NCBI GenBank assembly: GCA_001599295.1
Contig: BCGN01000003.1
Coordinates: 287,148-351,147, forward strand
Length of the DNA: 64,000 nt
Direction of reading: 5' to 3'
From: Sporopachydermia quercuum
Taxonomy: Eukaryota; Ascomycota; Sporopachydermiomycetes; Sporopachydermiales; Sporopachydermiaceae
Shown: piece by piece, positions 11,451-21,697 of the stretch
Numbering within the stretch: position 1 is the first letter of the stretch
How the letters are laid out: each line of letters opens with the position of its first letter
Made by a program: the position numbers and the translations under genes
Notes under the pieces: generated by a model
What the model was told of the DNA's origin: nothing
The model's input: only the letters and a program-made list of their open reading frames with translations
Databases searched by the model: none

Positions 11451-12803
11451 TTACAGTAACAACCATGCCGAACCCCCAATCAAGATAATACCAACAACAG
11501 CTGTTATTATGGCAGCACCAACAGTATCACCAGTAGTCAAGTTCAAAGGCTCGGGTTTTGGGTTAACAGGATAGGTTCCTGCTGCTCCATCACCAGTGGA
11601 TGATCCACCATCTTTCGATGTATAAGGAGCTGGCCTCTGCCACACCATCAGGTTCTGTATCACTTCTAGAGCGCTCATTTCTTCTCCAAGTCCATAGTAC
11701 TCATCATAAGTTCCCAAAAACCAGTTCAATCCACATGTGTGTCCGTCTCTTCCACCATCACAAGAAGCCGCAGCTGCTTCAGCAGATGGAATGAGCCAAT
11801 CAAAAATAGTCTCGTTAAATGATGGAATCATACGAACTGTGAGGCCAAGGAATCGTGAAAAAATGGCTCGGAATGATCTTTGATCATTATTGCAGGTTAG
11901 AGCCCCTTGACATGCAGCTTCATAAAGAATAGAATTGTTGAAGAAAACTGTACTGGCATCCAGTAGATTTTGAGATCTGTTTAACCATTTTTCATCTCCA
12001 GTGAAATTGTACATATAAGCACATCCTGATAAAATAAGACCTTGGTTATAAGTCCATTGGAGCTTATCAAGATCTTCACAATCATCAGTAACACCTGCAC
12101 CATCGTAAACAAACCACCATTGACCTTGATCAATAAAGCCAACATCTACTAACCAATCGTATGTCTTTTCTGCCCAATCAACATAACTTTCATTATCTTG
12201 AACAAATCTTGCAAGACGTGCAGCAATATGAAATAGAGCTCCATTGGATACAGTATTCTTATAATCATAACCGGAGTTCCACTGGAAAATTTGCCATCTT
12301 AAACCTCCATTGCAAGTGTCTTCATCCCATCTTGACGCCATAGTATTGAAAACAGCTTGCGCTAAATATAACCATTGTGGCTCTTCTGATGGAGGATTTG
12401 TAAAATTCCTTTCTGCGGCTTGAATAGCTGCAATACCCCAAAAGGCCTGATCATCATTTCCCTCAGTTGTGGATTGATTTGCTGGTACATAATCTTTTGC
12501 ATCACCTACTTGATACACCATAGCATCGACGATAGTAGAAGTATATGTGTCATTCTGAAAAAAGAATGTATAATCTATCATAGAACCCCAAGCGGCTCCT
12601 GCTTCCCACCAGTAATATGGGTCTGAAAACATTCCAATAGTTCCACCATACCGATCACCCGTGTAATAATCCATAAGACCACCCGCTATCAAATTACATG
12701 CTTCACGAATCGAATCAACAGAATTTACATCAAGTTCTAGTGCCGATGTGGTGACTGCCATAAGGGCAGCAACTGTTGCTGACACAGTTTTAAAAAATTT
12801 CAT
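11451..12803 (-). CDS. DCW1: GPI-anchored GH76 cell-wall enzyme, Dfg5/Dcw1 family
   Basis: Putative alpha-1,6-mannanase or transglycosidase thought to process GPI-anchor glycan and link mannoproteins to beta-glucan. S. cerevisiae has the pair DFG5 and DCW1, at least one of which is essential. I cannot tell which of the two this represents. The 450-residue protein has an N-terminal signal peptide (MKFFKTVSATVAALMAVTTS), the family block GGTIGMFSDPYYWWEAG, the GH76 catalytic Asp pair in EGNDDQAFWG (Asp117-Asp118), and RWQIFQWNSGYDYKNTVSNG. It has several N-glycosylation sites. The hydrophobic C-terminus (AAIITAVVGIILIGGSAWLLL region) is preceded by small residues, as expected for GPI attachment. 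Single exon. Confidence 0.93.
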   Translation of the reverse strand: MKFFKTVSATVAALMAVTTSALELDVNSVDSIREACNLIAGGLMDYYTGDRYGGTIGMFSDPYYWWEAGAAWGSMIDYTFFFQNDTYTSTIVDAMVYQVGDAKDYVPANQSTTEGNDDQAFWGIAAIQAAERNFTNPPSEEPQWLYLAQAVFNTMASRWDEDTCNGGLRWQIFQWNSGYDYKNTVSNGALFHIAARLARFVQDNESYVDWAEKTYDWLVDVGFIDQGQWWFVYDGAGVTDDCEDLDKLQWTYNQGLILSGCAYMYNFTGDEKWLNRSQNLLDASTVFFNNSILYEAACQGALTCNNDQRSFRAIFSRFLGLTVRMIPSFNETIFDWLIPSAEAAAASCDGGRDGHTCGLNWFLGTYDEYYGLGEEMSALEVIQNLMVWQRPAPYTSKDGGSSTGDGAAGTYPVNPKPEPLNLTTGDTVGAAIITAVVGIILIGGSAWLLL

Positions 12804-13253
12804 TTTTGTTGTCTCCTTCTCTCTATTAGACGAATCGAGAGTTCAGATTCAAGGGCTTCTTTTATTTAGTGATTCTTTTCTCTCCCCAGCAGCCTCTTGT
12901 TGATTAACTTCTTTTCGAATCTCCCTTATTTTTCAAATTGAGAACCAGAATTTAAACGAGCGTAACAGTGCTTCTGAATTTCTATCTATCTGACAATCGA
13001 CCTGTTTATTTATTCATCTATACTGGTTAATATTTATCTCTTTTTTTTTTCTGATAGTAACTCTTTATTTCTCGTTCTTTAGTTTCTCAAAACTCTTAAT
13101 AGCCATAAAAAATGCTTGTCTTTGGTCATTTGCTGAATTTGGACTTGGTTTGGCTTGGCTAAAGCTTGTGCAGAAGTTAAAATTGAACAATAAGGATCAC
13201 AAAACGTTTGTATCATTTAAAGTAAATAGTTGAAGTATCTCAGTTATTCTTAT

Positions 13254-13335
13254 TGTTTGTTTTATAAGCTGATTGTATACTTTAACTGGTGATGAGTAGG
13301 TTGATTGTAATGTAAACACGAATATGTGTTAATAG
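13254..13335 (+). repeat. Inverted repeat, left arm
   Basis: About 80 bp matching the reverse complement of 13621-13701. The core 13284-13311 matches 13646-13673 inverted with 27 of 28 bases identical. Flanks are diverged but alignable. About 330 bp separate the cores. It could be a small non-autonomous element, a duplicated regulatory segment or a long hairpin transcript. No target-site duplication was identified. Confidence 0.75.
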
Positions 13336-13620
13336 TTGATTCACAAATCATGAGGAATCGCAGACTACGTGTGATTATGTGATTGACAAAGTTTTGTTCT
13401 TACAATAGATTAGGCTTTGGGTTGAGAGAAATAGACCCTTTTGAAGGTTCACTCAAAAGCAGGAATATGAGGGACTCAGGGGCTACTTGAGTCTCTAGAG
13501 AGCAGTGCATGATTTTAAGGATATTTAGGGATTATATAATCCGATATTCAAGTCAGATAGACACATAANAAGAAAGGAAATGAAGGGAAAGATGGATCAT
13601 TCAAGAGAAGTAATCTTTGT

Positions 13621-13701
13621 ATTATTAACATACATTCACACTTATATTACAATCAACCTATTCATCACCAGTTAGACTATACCATCAACTTGAATCAAAC
13701 A
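13621..13701 (-). repeat. Inverted repeat, right arm
   Basis: Right-hand partner of the arm at 13254-13335, in opposite orientation. The 28-base core (13646-13673) differs from its partner at one position. Confidence 0.75.
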
Positions 13702-14144
13702 GTAGGGAGCTCTAGCTGAAGGCAGAGTCTGGTTAAATGTCAGAGAACAACTGTTTTATGATGCATGCAGTGATCTTCTGTTTTGATGTGAATCATCAAC
13801 GAAGGTACCCCAGGAGCTTCGTGTAACTACAATTTACATTTGATTGACGAATGTATGATGGTTTTGATCGCTAAGAACCCAAGAACAAAGTGATGGCACT
13901 AATCTCTCACATATAGGATTTGGATATACTGTTCTAACTAGAATTGATGACAAACAAACGTTGACAAAGGGCATCTGATTTATTTGATCGAAACATCTAA
14001 TGAATCATGATGCTCAAATTCCTGTGTTGTAAATGCCCAAATTAATCGAAGTACCTACAAAAGAGTAAACTATTATTAATGATTATTTAACTCCAGAATT
14101 AGGAATTTATGTTTATTCATTTAGACCCATTAAATACGTCGAAC

Positions 14145-14989
14145 TTATTTTCTAGATCTGAATCTTCTTTCAGGACCACGTTGAGTAGAAACTGGGACAA
14201 TGGAAGTAGGCAACTTGGTGAAACCAAGAGACTTGACTAAGTCAGCAGTAGCATCATCGATTTGTAATTGACCCTTGGTGTGAGACAAGTCAAGAGCGGA
14301 GACTTCAGGAACGTATTGATCCTTTCTTTCTCTTTCTTCTTCTTGCAACTTGAAAGAAATACCTCTGACAGGTCCCTTTTGAATACGCTTCATCAAATGG
14401 GTGGTGTATCCAGCAATCTTGTTTCTCAATCTCTTGGATTGGATAACAGCGATTTCATCACAGAGACGCTTATTGGTTTCGAAATCAAGTGTGAGCTTGG
14501 GGTAGTATCGTTCAATAAGAACCTTGGAGGCTCTCTTGACTGTCTTAGTTCTAACGCGACCCTATTGGAAAATGTTAGTAATCATGTATCAATAAAACTC
14601 ACATAATTGGAAAACGAAGAAACTTCGATACTCGACAATAGGATTCGCTGATTATCTATCCAGTATGTTGCGATTCAATACTGTCAAATTGCCAATCTCC
14701 CACAAATTCTCATGACTGAAATACCAACTTGGTGAACAGTAGTTTCACTTCTATATATATATTTTTGATGTTGTTTACAAACTTCAATCATCCCTCAAAA
14801 TTCAATATAGCGCATAACCTCAACATTCTATGAAACTGAGACCGTCTTATTTTCCTCTGGATGATGTATTATACCACTCTGTATCATGTTGTATGTTGCC
14901 GTTCCTCAGGACCTCTGGTCGCTTCTCGTTCGTTGTTCATGTTATCGTTCACTTTTCCTCATTTCTCTTCTGATACTAGAACATACCAT
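14145..14989 (-). CDS. RPS17: 40S ribosomal protein eS17
   Basis: Structural protein of the small ribosomal subunit. The 139-residue spliced protein runs from [14 protein letters not shown] through [20 protein letters not shown] to the basic C-terminus. It is nearly identical to yeast eS17 (136 residues) for its first 100 residues. Exon 1 is the ATG alone (14989-14987), followed directly by donor GTATGT. The intron is 14562-14986 (425 nt) with branch TACTAAC 10 nt before its AG. Exon 2 is 14561-14145. The same ATG-only first exon is known for RPS17 in S. cerevisiae, so the position is conserved. Shares its promoter with ADA2. Confidence 0.95.
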
Positions 14990-15555
14990 TTTGTATAATT
15001 AATGATACTATAGATTGGAAGTTGACCTTATCTAAATCTTCTCAAGAATAAAATAATCCAATAGCAACATCAAGTACCTTACTGCGAAACAGAAAGGAAG
15101 ATCATAGATATATGAAGTATGTAATGGCTTACTCTATTGCGTGGTTGACCTGCATCAGTAGCGTGAAACTGCTTCCATGCTGTGCGTGGGTCGGTTTGGG
15201 GTCTGTNGCAAAATTGCTAGTTTTCCAACGAAAACTAGAACTTACACTATTAGTGCTGGAATATACGCAAACGTTCCTAAAAGTTCATATATCAACCTGA
15301 AGACCTCTTTTAAAACACGTGCATACACGTGATATTTAAAAGGCATACATGCAATCTACTATAACAACCGGGTAACGCTCAAGCTAGTTTAATCTCTAGA
15401 ACTTTCATAAAACACCACTTCATTCGCAAGTAGAGTAATGACCCAAGTTTTGCCAGAGTATACAAATGACTCATATTCAAAGTGCTGTCTTTGTCATAAT
15501 TATTGTAGATTGATATATTATTTAGGGTGAAATAGAGCATGGAACTAGTTATCAA
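14990..15555. promoter_or_regulatory. Divergent promoter RPS17/ADA2
   Basis: 566 bp between two divergent start codons. It contains a palindromic double CACGTG element (listed separately) and, at 15183-15191 on the minus strand, ACCCACGCA, which fits a relaxed Rap1 pattern (ACCCANNCA). The Rap1 match is weak evidence alone. A short frame at 15112-15300 is not convincing as a gene. Confidence 0.55.
15305..15342. promoter_or_regulatory. Palindromic double CACGTG (Cbf1/bHLH-type) element
   Basis: Two CACGTG E-boxes at 15316-15321 and 15326-15331 are spaced by CATA, exactly 10 bp (one helical turn) from start to start. They are flanked by inverted CTTTTAAA / TTTAAAAG arms, so the whole block is a near-perfect palindrome. 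CACGTG is bound by Cbf1, Pho4 and Tye7-type factors. Cbf1 is associated with ribosomal-protein promoters in some non-Saccharomyces yeasts. It lies about 330 bp from the RPS17 ATG and 225 bp from the ADA2 ATG. Confidence 0.6.
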
Positions 15556-17135
15556 ATGACAGTGATTCATCGTCAAAACCCTCCGTCAAATCCGTTATTG
15601 ACAACGGAACCTGGCGTGAAGTATGTACACACCGTTTGTTCCTGTTTCCTAGGTGCCACTAACTTGGAAGGACAGAACTTGAGGTCTCCTTACCTGAAGT
15701 TCTTCCTGAACAAGATTGATCAAGGACCATGTTTGTTTGATTCAAATTTTATTATGATTACTAACTCAATTGCTTTTACAGGTTTCATTGTGATATATGT
15801 TCTTGTGACTGTACTAATTTGGTGCGGATAAAGTGTGCTGAATGTCAGGATTATGATCTCTGTGTATTATGTTTCAGCGAGGGTAAAGCATCAGGTACTC
15901 ATAAACCATGGCATCCTTATATGGTAGTGGAACAGCATGCGTATCCCATTTTCGCTGAAGATTGGGGTGCAGATGAAGAGTTACTGTTGATCGAAGGTGC
16001 TCAAACGTATGGCTTGGGTAACTGGCAAGATATCTCTACTCACATTGGCGGAAGAACTAAAGAAGAAGTTGGAAAACACTACATTGATGTATATATAAAC
16101 AGTTCAATGTATCCTCTACCGGAGATGAATCTTGACTTCAGCTACATAACACCAAGTGAATTTGCTGCACGGAAGAAATCTCGATTAGATGAACGGAAAA
16201 GCAATTACGTGCTGCCAGTTCCAAAACAGAAGCCTACCGCATCTGTTCCTTCTTGTCATGAAGTTCAAGGATTTATGCCTGGTAGACTGGAGTTTGAACA
16301 GGAACATGAAAATGAAGCAGAGACTACTGTGAAGGATATGGTGTTCGATGCAGATGATACAGAACAAGATATAGAATTAAAACTCACTATACTTGACATA
16401 TATAATCAACGACTGACAGCCAGGGCCGAAAGAAAGAGAGCAATGTTCGTGCACAATCTTTTAGATTACCGAAAGAATATAGCGATAGAGAAAAAGAAGA
16501 CTAAAGAAGAAAGGGAGTTGGTCAATAAAATCAAATCTTTTGCTAGGTTAATGACGCATCAGGACTATGTGGAGTTTAGTGAAGGAATGCTGACCGAATT
16601 ACAATGCAGGAAAAGAATTGCTGAATTGCAGGAATACAGAAGGAATGGTATAACTAACCTGGAGGTTGCTCAAAAGTATGAACGTGATAAACAAGCTAGA
16701 AGTAACTTACTTTCCAAGTTTGGTATTCCTGGTGCGGGACTATCGTTACCCCCAAGTAGACATACCCATAACTCATTAACCACATCTTCTTACAGAACTG
16801 GTAGAGGCAGCTCATTCAATTCGCCAGCACCGGAGTTCAATGATAATAGCAATCATAAATCATCAAATGTGAAGAAAAATACGCCAAGTCCATTAGACAT
16901 ATCAAATGCTCCTGATGTAAATCTATTGAGCCCTGAGGAACAACAGCTTTGTAGTCAATTGCGTATAATGCCTAAACCATACTTAGCAATCAAAGAGACG
17001 CTGTTCCGTGAATTATTACGAACTGGTGGGGTTCTGAAGAAGAGAGCAGCTAGGGAACTTATTAAAATAGATGTCAACAAAACAGGGAAGATTTACGAAT
17101 TTTTCCAAGCACAGAAATGGCTATCTTCTCCATGA
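15556..17135 (+). CDS. ADA2: Transcriptional adaptor Ada2 (SAGA/ADA complexes)
   Basis: Adaptor that binds and stimulates the Gcn5 histone acetyltransferase in SAGA and ADA. Exon 1 is 15556-15620 (MTVIHRQNPPSNPLLTTEPG plus VK). The intron is 15621-15781 (161 nt) with donor GTATGT and branch TACTAAC (15759-15765). Exon 2 is 15782-17135. The spliced 472-residue protein joins VK to FHCDICSCDCTNLVR, restoring the ZZ zinc finger (about 22-75) that the unspliced frame lacks. A SANT domain follows (DWGADEELLLIEGAQTYGLG), then the family block ASVPSCHEVQGFMPGRLEFE, a coiled middle, and a C-terminal SWIRM domain (LSPEEQQLCSQLRIMPKPYL to the end). Length compares with 434 in S. cerevisiae. Confidence 0.96.
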
Positions 17136-17685
17136 AACTTTTTACAAACAGAACTGTGTGTCTTCCTTAATGAAACATCAGAAAACACACAGAGGGAAAA
17201 CAAACTAAACAGTTATGCATTGAATGCATATCTATGTACTATATAATGTTAAATCAATGAAACAATTTTCACTCAGTGGCTACTGGCTACTTTTTTGGCT
17301 ACTTTTTCGTCATTGAGACTCCTCCAGTGTCCCATCTAAAGGTCCCCTCTCTTGTACATCCACTATCTCGAATAAACCCTACCCCACCCTTCACATATTA
17401 TCACGTAATCCTCAATTATAACACATTGAGCCCCAATACGGTAAGTTAATTTCAGTCCTAAAATGTAAAAGGACAGACAATCAATATATCTTCTTCGTAA
17501 ATGTACCATGTCAGTGTAGCATTGACATTATTGATCTAACAGAATGTATAATGAAAGGATTACATTTACTCAATCAAACTGTAAGAGTAGATACTGGGAT
17601 GAGCCATTGATTGTATTATAATAAAATTTGTGTTTCTAAGCTAACTTGAAATCAATTCCAGAGTAGTGTTAATGTTTATGTCAAA
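17136..17685. other. Intergenic region, 550 bp
   Basis: Tandem arrangement between ADA2 and the membrane-protein gene, both plus. Three GGCTACT words occur near 17276-17305, two adjacent and one after a T-run. No ORF or RNA gene seen. Confidence 0.5.
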
Positions 17686-18651
17686 ATGAAACTAGGAACG
17701 CTTACCACCGGAATATTGATGATCGTCCCAGCTGCATGGGCAAGAGAAAAAGATGATATGTATCCGTTAGACAAAGGATCTATGCCAGTTTTTGCTGATT
17801 ACCATAAAGGAGAAAAACTACCTGTTGATTGTATTTCACGTCATATCGACAGTGGAGAGCATAAATTTGATGCTGAAGGTATGCTTGATTTCATCAGAGC
17901 AGAATCATGATAATGGGCGGTACGGTCTGACGACAAGGCTTACTGCTAGCAAGTTGGTTATAGATTCATTAAATATATTAACAATATCTTAGGTAATATC
18001 ATATATTCTGATTTTCCCAAATGTAGGGAAACAGGCGAGCCTTTAACATTTCAGTACGGTGTCGATGAAGATTTCAACTGCTCAATTGGATTCACCGATG
18101 AGCTTTTTCACCTATTTCAACTTTACATACATGAAGATGCACCAATGTCATGTCGGGTTCCTGTGTCAAAGGAAGGAAAAGTATACATTCCTTTGACTTT
18201 CAATATAAGAGGATATATTCAGGAAAGTCATTTAGATATTGATTCTGCTCTCAATGTTGTGTTTCATGAATCGAAAACAGGTAATTATCCCATAGCTGGA
18301 ATTGCATATAGTGGTGGAACCCAAACTCATAGATATATTATTGGTGATTTCATGACACTACAATTGAGTACAAGATGGATCACTCCTAAAGTTGGACATA
18401 CATTAATTAAGAATAAATTCAATGAAGACTTAATGTTCTATACTTTACCATTTGGAATTGGTCACTCTTACCATTCAGGCACTACAACTATTTTGTATTG
18501 TTTTGCTACATTTATTCTTACTATAGTTGCTGGTTCATTATATGTCTTTCGACAAGTTATTCCAGCACGTCTAAAGAGAGAAAATACTGGACAGGGAAGC
18601 AGTAGTGCGTTTGTCTTTGGAGGCTCTGCTGAAGATGCGAAAACGGATTAA
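17686..18651 (+). CDS. Type I secretory-pathway membrane protein, unknown function
   Basis: I do not recognise a named gene. It looks like a conserved fungal protein of the ER or secretory pathway. Exon 1 is 17686-17878, the intron 17879-17992 (114 nt, donor GTATGC, branch TATTAAC), exon 2 17993-18651. The product is 283 residues. It has an N-terminal signal peptide (cleavage likely after AWA, residue 19) and a lumenal domain with spliced segment EGNIIYSDFPKCRETGEPLT, several cysteines and an NCS glycosylation site. One membrane span (about TTTILYCFATFILTIVAGSL) precedes a short basic cytosolic tail. The acceptor at 17992 was chosen because the later AG at 18026 gives the wrong phase and drops a cysteine-bearing segment. 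Ends 138 bp from convergent UTP6. Confidence 0.82.
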
Positions 18652-18789
18652 AGTAAAGAACATGTTCTTAGTGAGAATGAATATTTGTTAAATTCAGCAA
18701 AATCTGTATCATAATATACCGTAATACATACATTTTCAGTCTATTCTTTCATATTCTGCAAACTAGCAGAATGTATAATTACTACTGGA

Positions 18790-20288
18790 TCATTTTCTTG
18801 CCTGAGTTTGAACCTTCTGAATATATGCTTTGAGCACAATTTGAAGATTAGTATCTAGATCCTTTTGCTCTAAGTACCCTTGTAAGATATCAATAAACAT
18901 ATCATTAACATCTTTTTCAATATCATTTTTGTTTGAACTTTTGAATGCGTACTTATTCTTGTTTAGATGGGCCATATATTTGTTGAATGTAAGTTTGAGA
19001 CTGTCAGGGAATTCTTTCTGAGTATAAACAACATGTCTTAATGGTAATGTGATATCCCAGATCAATACTTGAGATGGAATATCAACTTCTGCACCTTTGA
19101 ATACCTTGAAAAGATGCTCAATCAAATGATTGCATAANTAACTTCTGTTCAACACCTCAAACTTATCAAAGAGTTGTAAGAATGAACTTGAAATGCTTAA
19201 TGAATATTGTTCTGGTTTGCTTTGCTTTAACATATCTGCAAAGGACGGTTCTTTAGTAGAGACAAAGCCATGCTCCTTACAGTAGCTAGTCAATAAGGAA
19301 TTCAAAGCTATCTCAAAGATAGTAAGGGCTACATCACCTCTCAAAGCAGGATTTGACTCCACATCACCCAACACTTCCATTTCTGCTTCAGGTAATCTCT
19401 CTAGTTGTTTCAAGAAGAAACCGGAATTATCTTCCGATTCAGCTTCAGGAAGTTTCATTGTGCTGTCATCTTCATTATCGCTTTCTTCTCCAATCTTAGT
19501 GACAGCTGGCTCTTTATCTTCTTTGGGGTTACTAAGTAGTCCCAGTACCTTTCTTCTACTAATCAGTTTAGACACATAGATCAGTTCTAACTTAGCATAT
19601 TCAATCCATAAAACCAAAGAATCGGTATTAAATCTCAATGCTCTTTGAAGGACTGTTCTCGCACCAGAAATGTTAGAATGTTCTTCTATTTGGAAATTGG
19701 CTGCCGCAATCCATACAGCTTCATTATGGGGTTGCAAGGCTAACAACTGGGAATAGATTTTGATTAGCTTTTTTCTTGATTTGTTCTTTTTAGCATACTT
19801 GATATAGGAATTCCAAATTGACATATTTCCCTGGTATTTCCTGACTGCCCTGTCATAAATGAAAAATACTCTTCTTGGTCCGGCCCAGTCTGAAACACTT
19901 GGACGACTATCTACGAGTTTTCTTCCATCGTTCAAGATTACTTTCCTCAGTCGGTTGAACCTTTTCCTCCGCAGTTCTTCCAAGTTTGCTTCAAATTCTG
20001 CGTACTTAACAAAATCCAAAGGTCTAGATGATCTACCTGTTATTCTTTGTTCGAAATCAGTTCGTTTTTTCATGATCTTCTTGACTTCCTGCTTGTCGAA
20101 AAGGTTTTTTCTTAGCAGGTCTTCCAACTCAGGAACAGACTATTAATTCGCAATGTTAGTAATACCGTTTTCTGTTACGCTTTCCACTTCCAACTAGATA
20201 CCAATATATTTAACGTATAATAAGCACAATGCTATTGCTTCCTCTGTAGACATACCTGTTCCATATAGTACCGAACCTTTTCAGCCAT
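18790..20288 (-). CDS. UTP6: U3 snoRNP / SSU processome component Utp6
   Basis: Nucleolar HAT-repeat protein of the UTP-B subcomplex, needed for early 18S pre-rRNA processing. Exon 1 is 20288-20256 (MAEKVRYYMEQ), the intron 20140-20255 (116 nt, donor GTATGT, branch TACTAAC), exon 2 20139-18790 starting SVPELEDLLRKNLF. The spliced N-terminus matches yeast Utp6 (RYYLEQ...PEMDDLVEKGLF). The protein is 460 residues against 440. Conserved blocks include IMKKRTDFEQRI and the HAT repeats from about residue 85 (WNSYIKYAKKN, VWIAAANFQIEEH, LWIEYAKLELIYVSKLISRR). An acidic insert follows. One N call lies in the C-terminal half without a frame change. Confidence 0.94.
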
Positions 20289-21117
20289 TTCTGATCAAAT
20301 TTTCAATAAACTACACAGAATAACAATCAATCACTTGCAAATATGAACAGCGAAATAAATCAATAGATTATCAGTAGAACAAATCTGATTGTACAGTAGT
20401 TTTACATCAAAAAGTAAAAAGCCTGTTGATAGGCACACTAAAAGAATTTTTCCCTCTCCCTTAATCTGAAATAAAAGCGCTTCAAAAAGGAGCTATACAT
20501 CATGTGACTTGACGTCTGTCCGTAAACATGGGGTACACTTATTAGTACAATGATATTATTTGTTTATACAAAAATTACTTACTATGGGATGAGGTAAAGG
20601 TTGCAGTAAATGTCTGCCTCATTCTGTCCGGTAATATAGGGACTGCATGTTATTCATCAATAAATATGGATCACTATGAATGAAAGGAGAACCATATTAC
20701 ATATAAATATATGGATAGTTAATTATGTGTTGGCTACAAATAACTTGACCAGTAGCGTCGAAGGAAAATAGTTTTGTCTGACCACGACAGAGGGAAGGAC
20801 AGTGTGAACGGAACAGACCTAAGAAGGGTTGTCGATCAACTTGAAGATTGATGTACCAGTGTGACCTTAATTGTTGATGGGTCAATTATAGTTGATTTTA
20901 ACTACTTCTTTGTTCAACCCCTTCTGGCAAAATCAAACAGGGTAAGAAAATGGACTTATACTTAAGTTTGATCTAATTATATATATGAAAAGAATTCAAT
21001 TATGGTCTCGTCTATATTGAATTGTTCGGGCACACCATTTACCTCGATCTCAAAATGCTGTTGGTACAATCAAAGGGAATAATGATGCTGACTGTTCGGC
21101 TCCCATGGAACAATCCT
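20289..21117. other. Intergenic region, about 830 bp
   Basis: Between the UTP6 start and the 3' end of the glutaredoxin-like gene. The stretch 20730-20890 is less AT-rich than its surroundings and holds a 62-codon minus-strand frame with no recognisable domain. A structured RNA cannot be excluded, but I see no defining motif. Confidence 0.4.
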
Positions 21118-21472
21118 CTATTCAATGTCTGCCAAAATCTTATCAATAGGCATTTTATGCATATACTTTATCGTCTTAGTATTATCCTTATCAATGTGGA
21201 GCACAGGGATATCAAACATCTATAATCAATAATTAGTATAGAGAGCGATACGTAAATACCTAGAATTCCACTGAGATAACATCAATTTCTTTACTTACAT
21301 AAATATCAAACCAGTTTTTGTTCTCAGGCTTTGATATATCAACCTCACTGTATTCTACGTCCTCTGGTAGGACAGCAAGTAATTGACTTTTAGCTTCATG
21401 GCATAATGCACATTCTCTCTTAGTGTATAATGTAAGCTTAGCCCTAGACATCAAAGGACGAAACATCCGCAT
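21118..21472 (-). CDS. Glutaredoxin-like protein (DUF836 family, YDR286C-like)
   Basis: Small thioredoxin-fold protein of unknown physiological role, possibly mitochondrial. Exon 1 is 21472-21299, the intron 21220-21298 (79 nt, donor GTAAGT, branch TACTAAT), exon 2 21219-21118. The product is 91 residues. It contains a CxxC active-site motif in KRECALCHEAK (Cys21, Cys24), the segment EYSEVDISKPENKNWFDIY, and after the splice MFDIPVLHIDKDN, the cis-Pro loop (IPVLH) expected for the family. Without the second exon the conserved cis-Pro half is missing, which supports the intron. Single-cysteine versus dithiol activity cannot be judged from sequence. Confidence 0.88.
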
Positions 21473-21697
21473 TACGAATTACTGGTTATATTTCAATGAT
21501 TATAATCTGATCAGCACTCAAACACACGAATCAGCCAAATTTGAGGCTGGCTTATCAATATCATTATCAATATTTACTTATATTTACTTCTATAAAAGGA
21601 TCAACCAGAAAACTAGATAGTAATAAATCTACCATGATGGAGAAAAATCACTTCATAGGAATAGAAAGTACACTTGGAGTCTCATCCTGGTTCATCA

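Larger units (their letters stand above)
12804..14144. other. Intergenic region with inverted repeat
   Basis: Region between the GH76 gene and the 3' end of RPS17, both minus strand. It contains a pair of inverted repeat arms, listed separately, and pyrimidine-rich promoter sequence just upstream of the GH76 ATG. No ORF of note. Confidence 0.55.

Noticed and set aside
18021-18030. Alternative 3' splice site (TGTAG ending 18026) for the type I membrane protein
   Set aside because: It gives the wrong phase with donor 17878/17879. The AG at 17991-17992 keeps frame, has a TATTAAC branch word and retains the FPKC segment.
20697-20885. 62-codon minus-strand frame, or possible structured RNA, downstream of UTP6's promoter
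   Set aside because: No recognisable protein domain and no clear snoRNA box pattern, so too weak to list as a gene.
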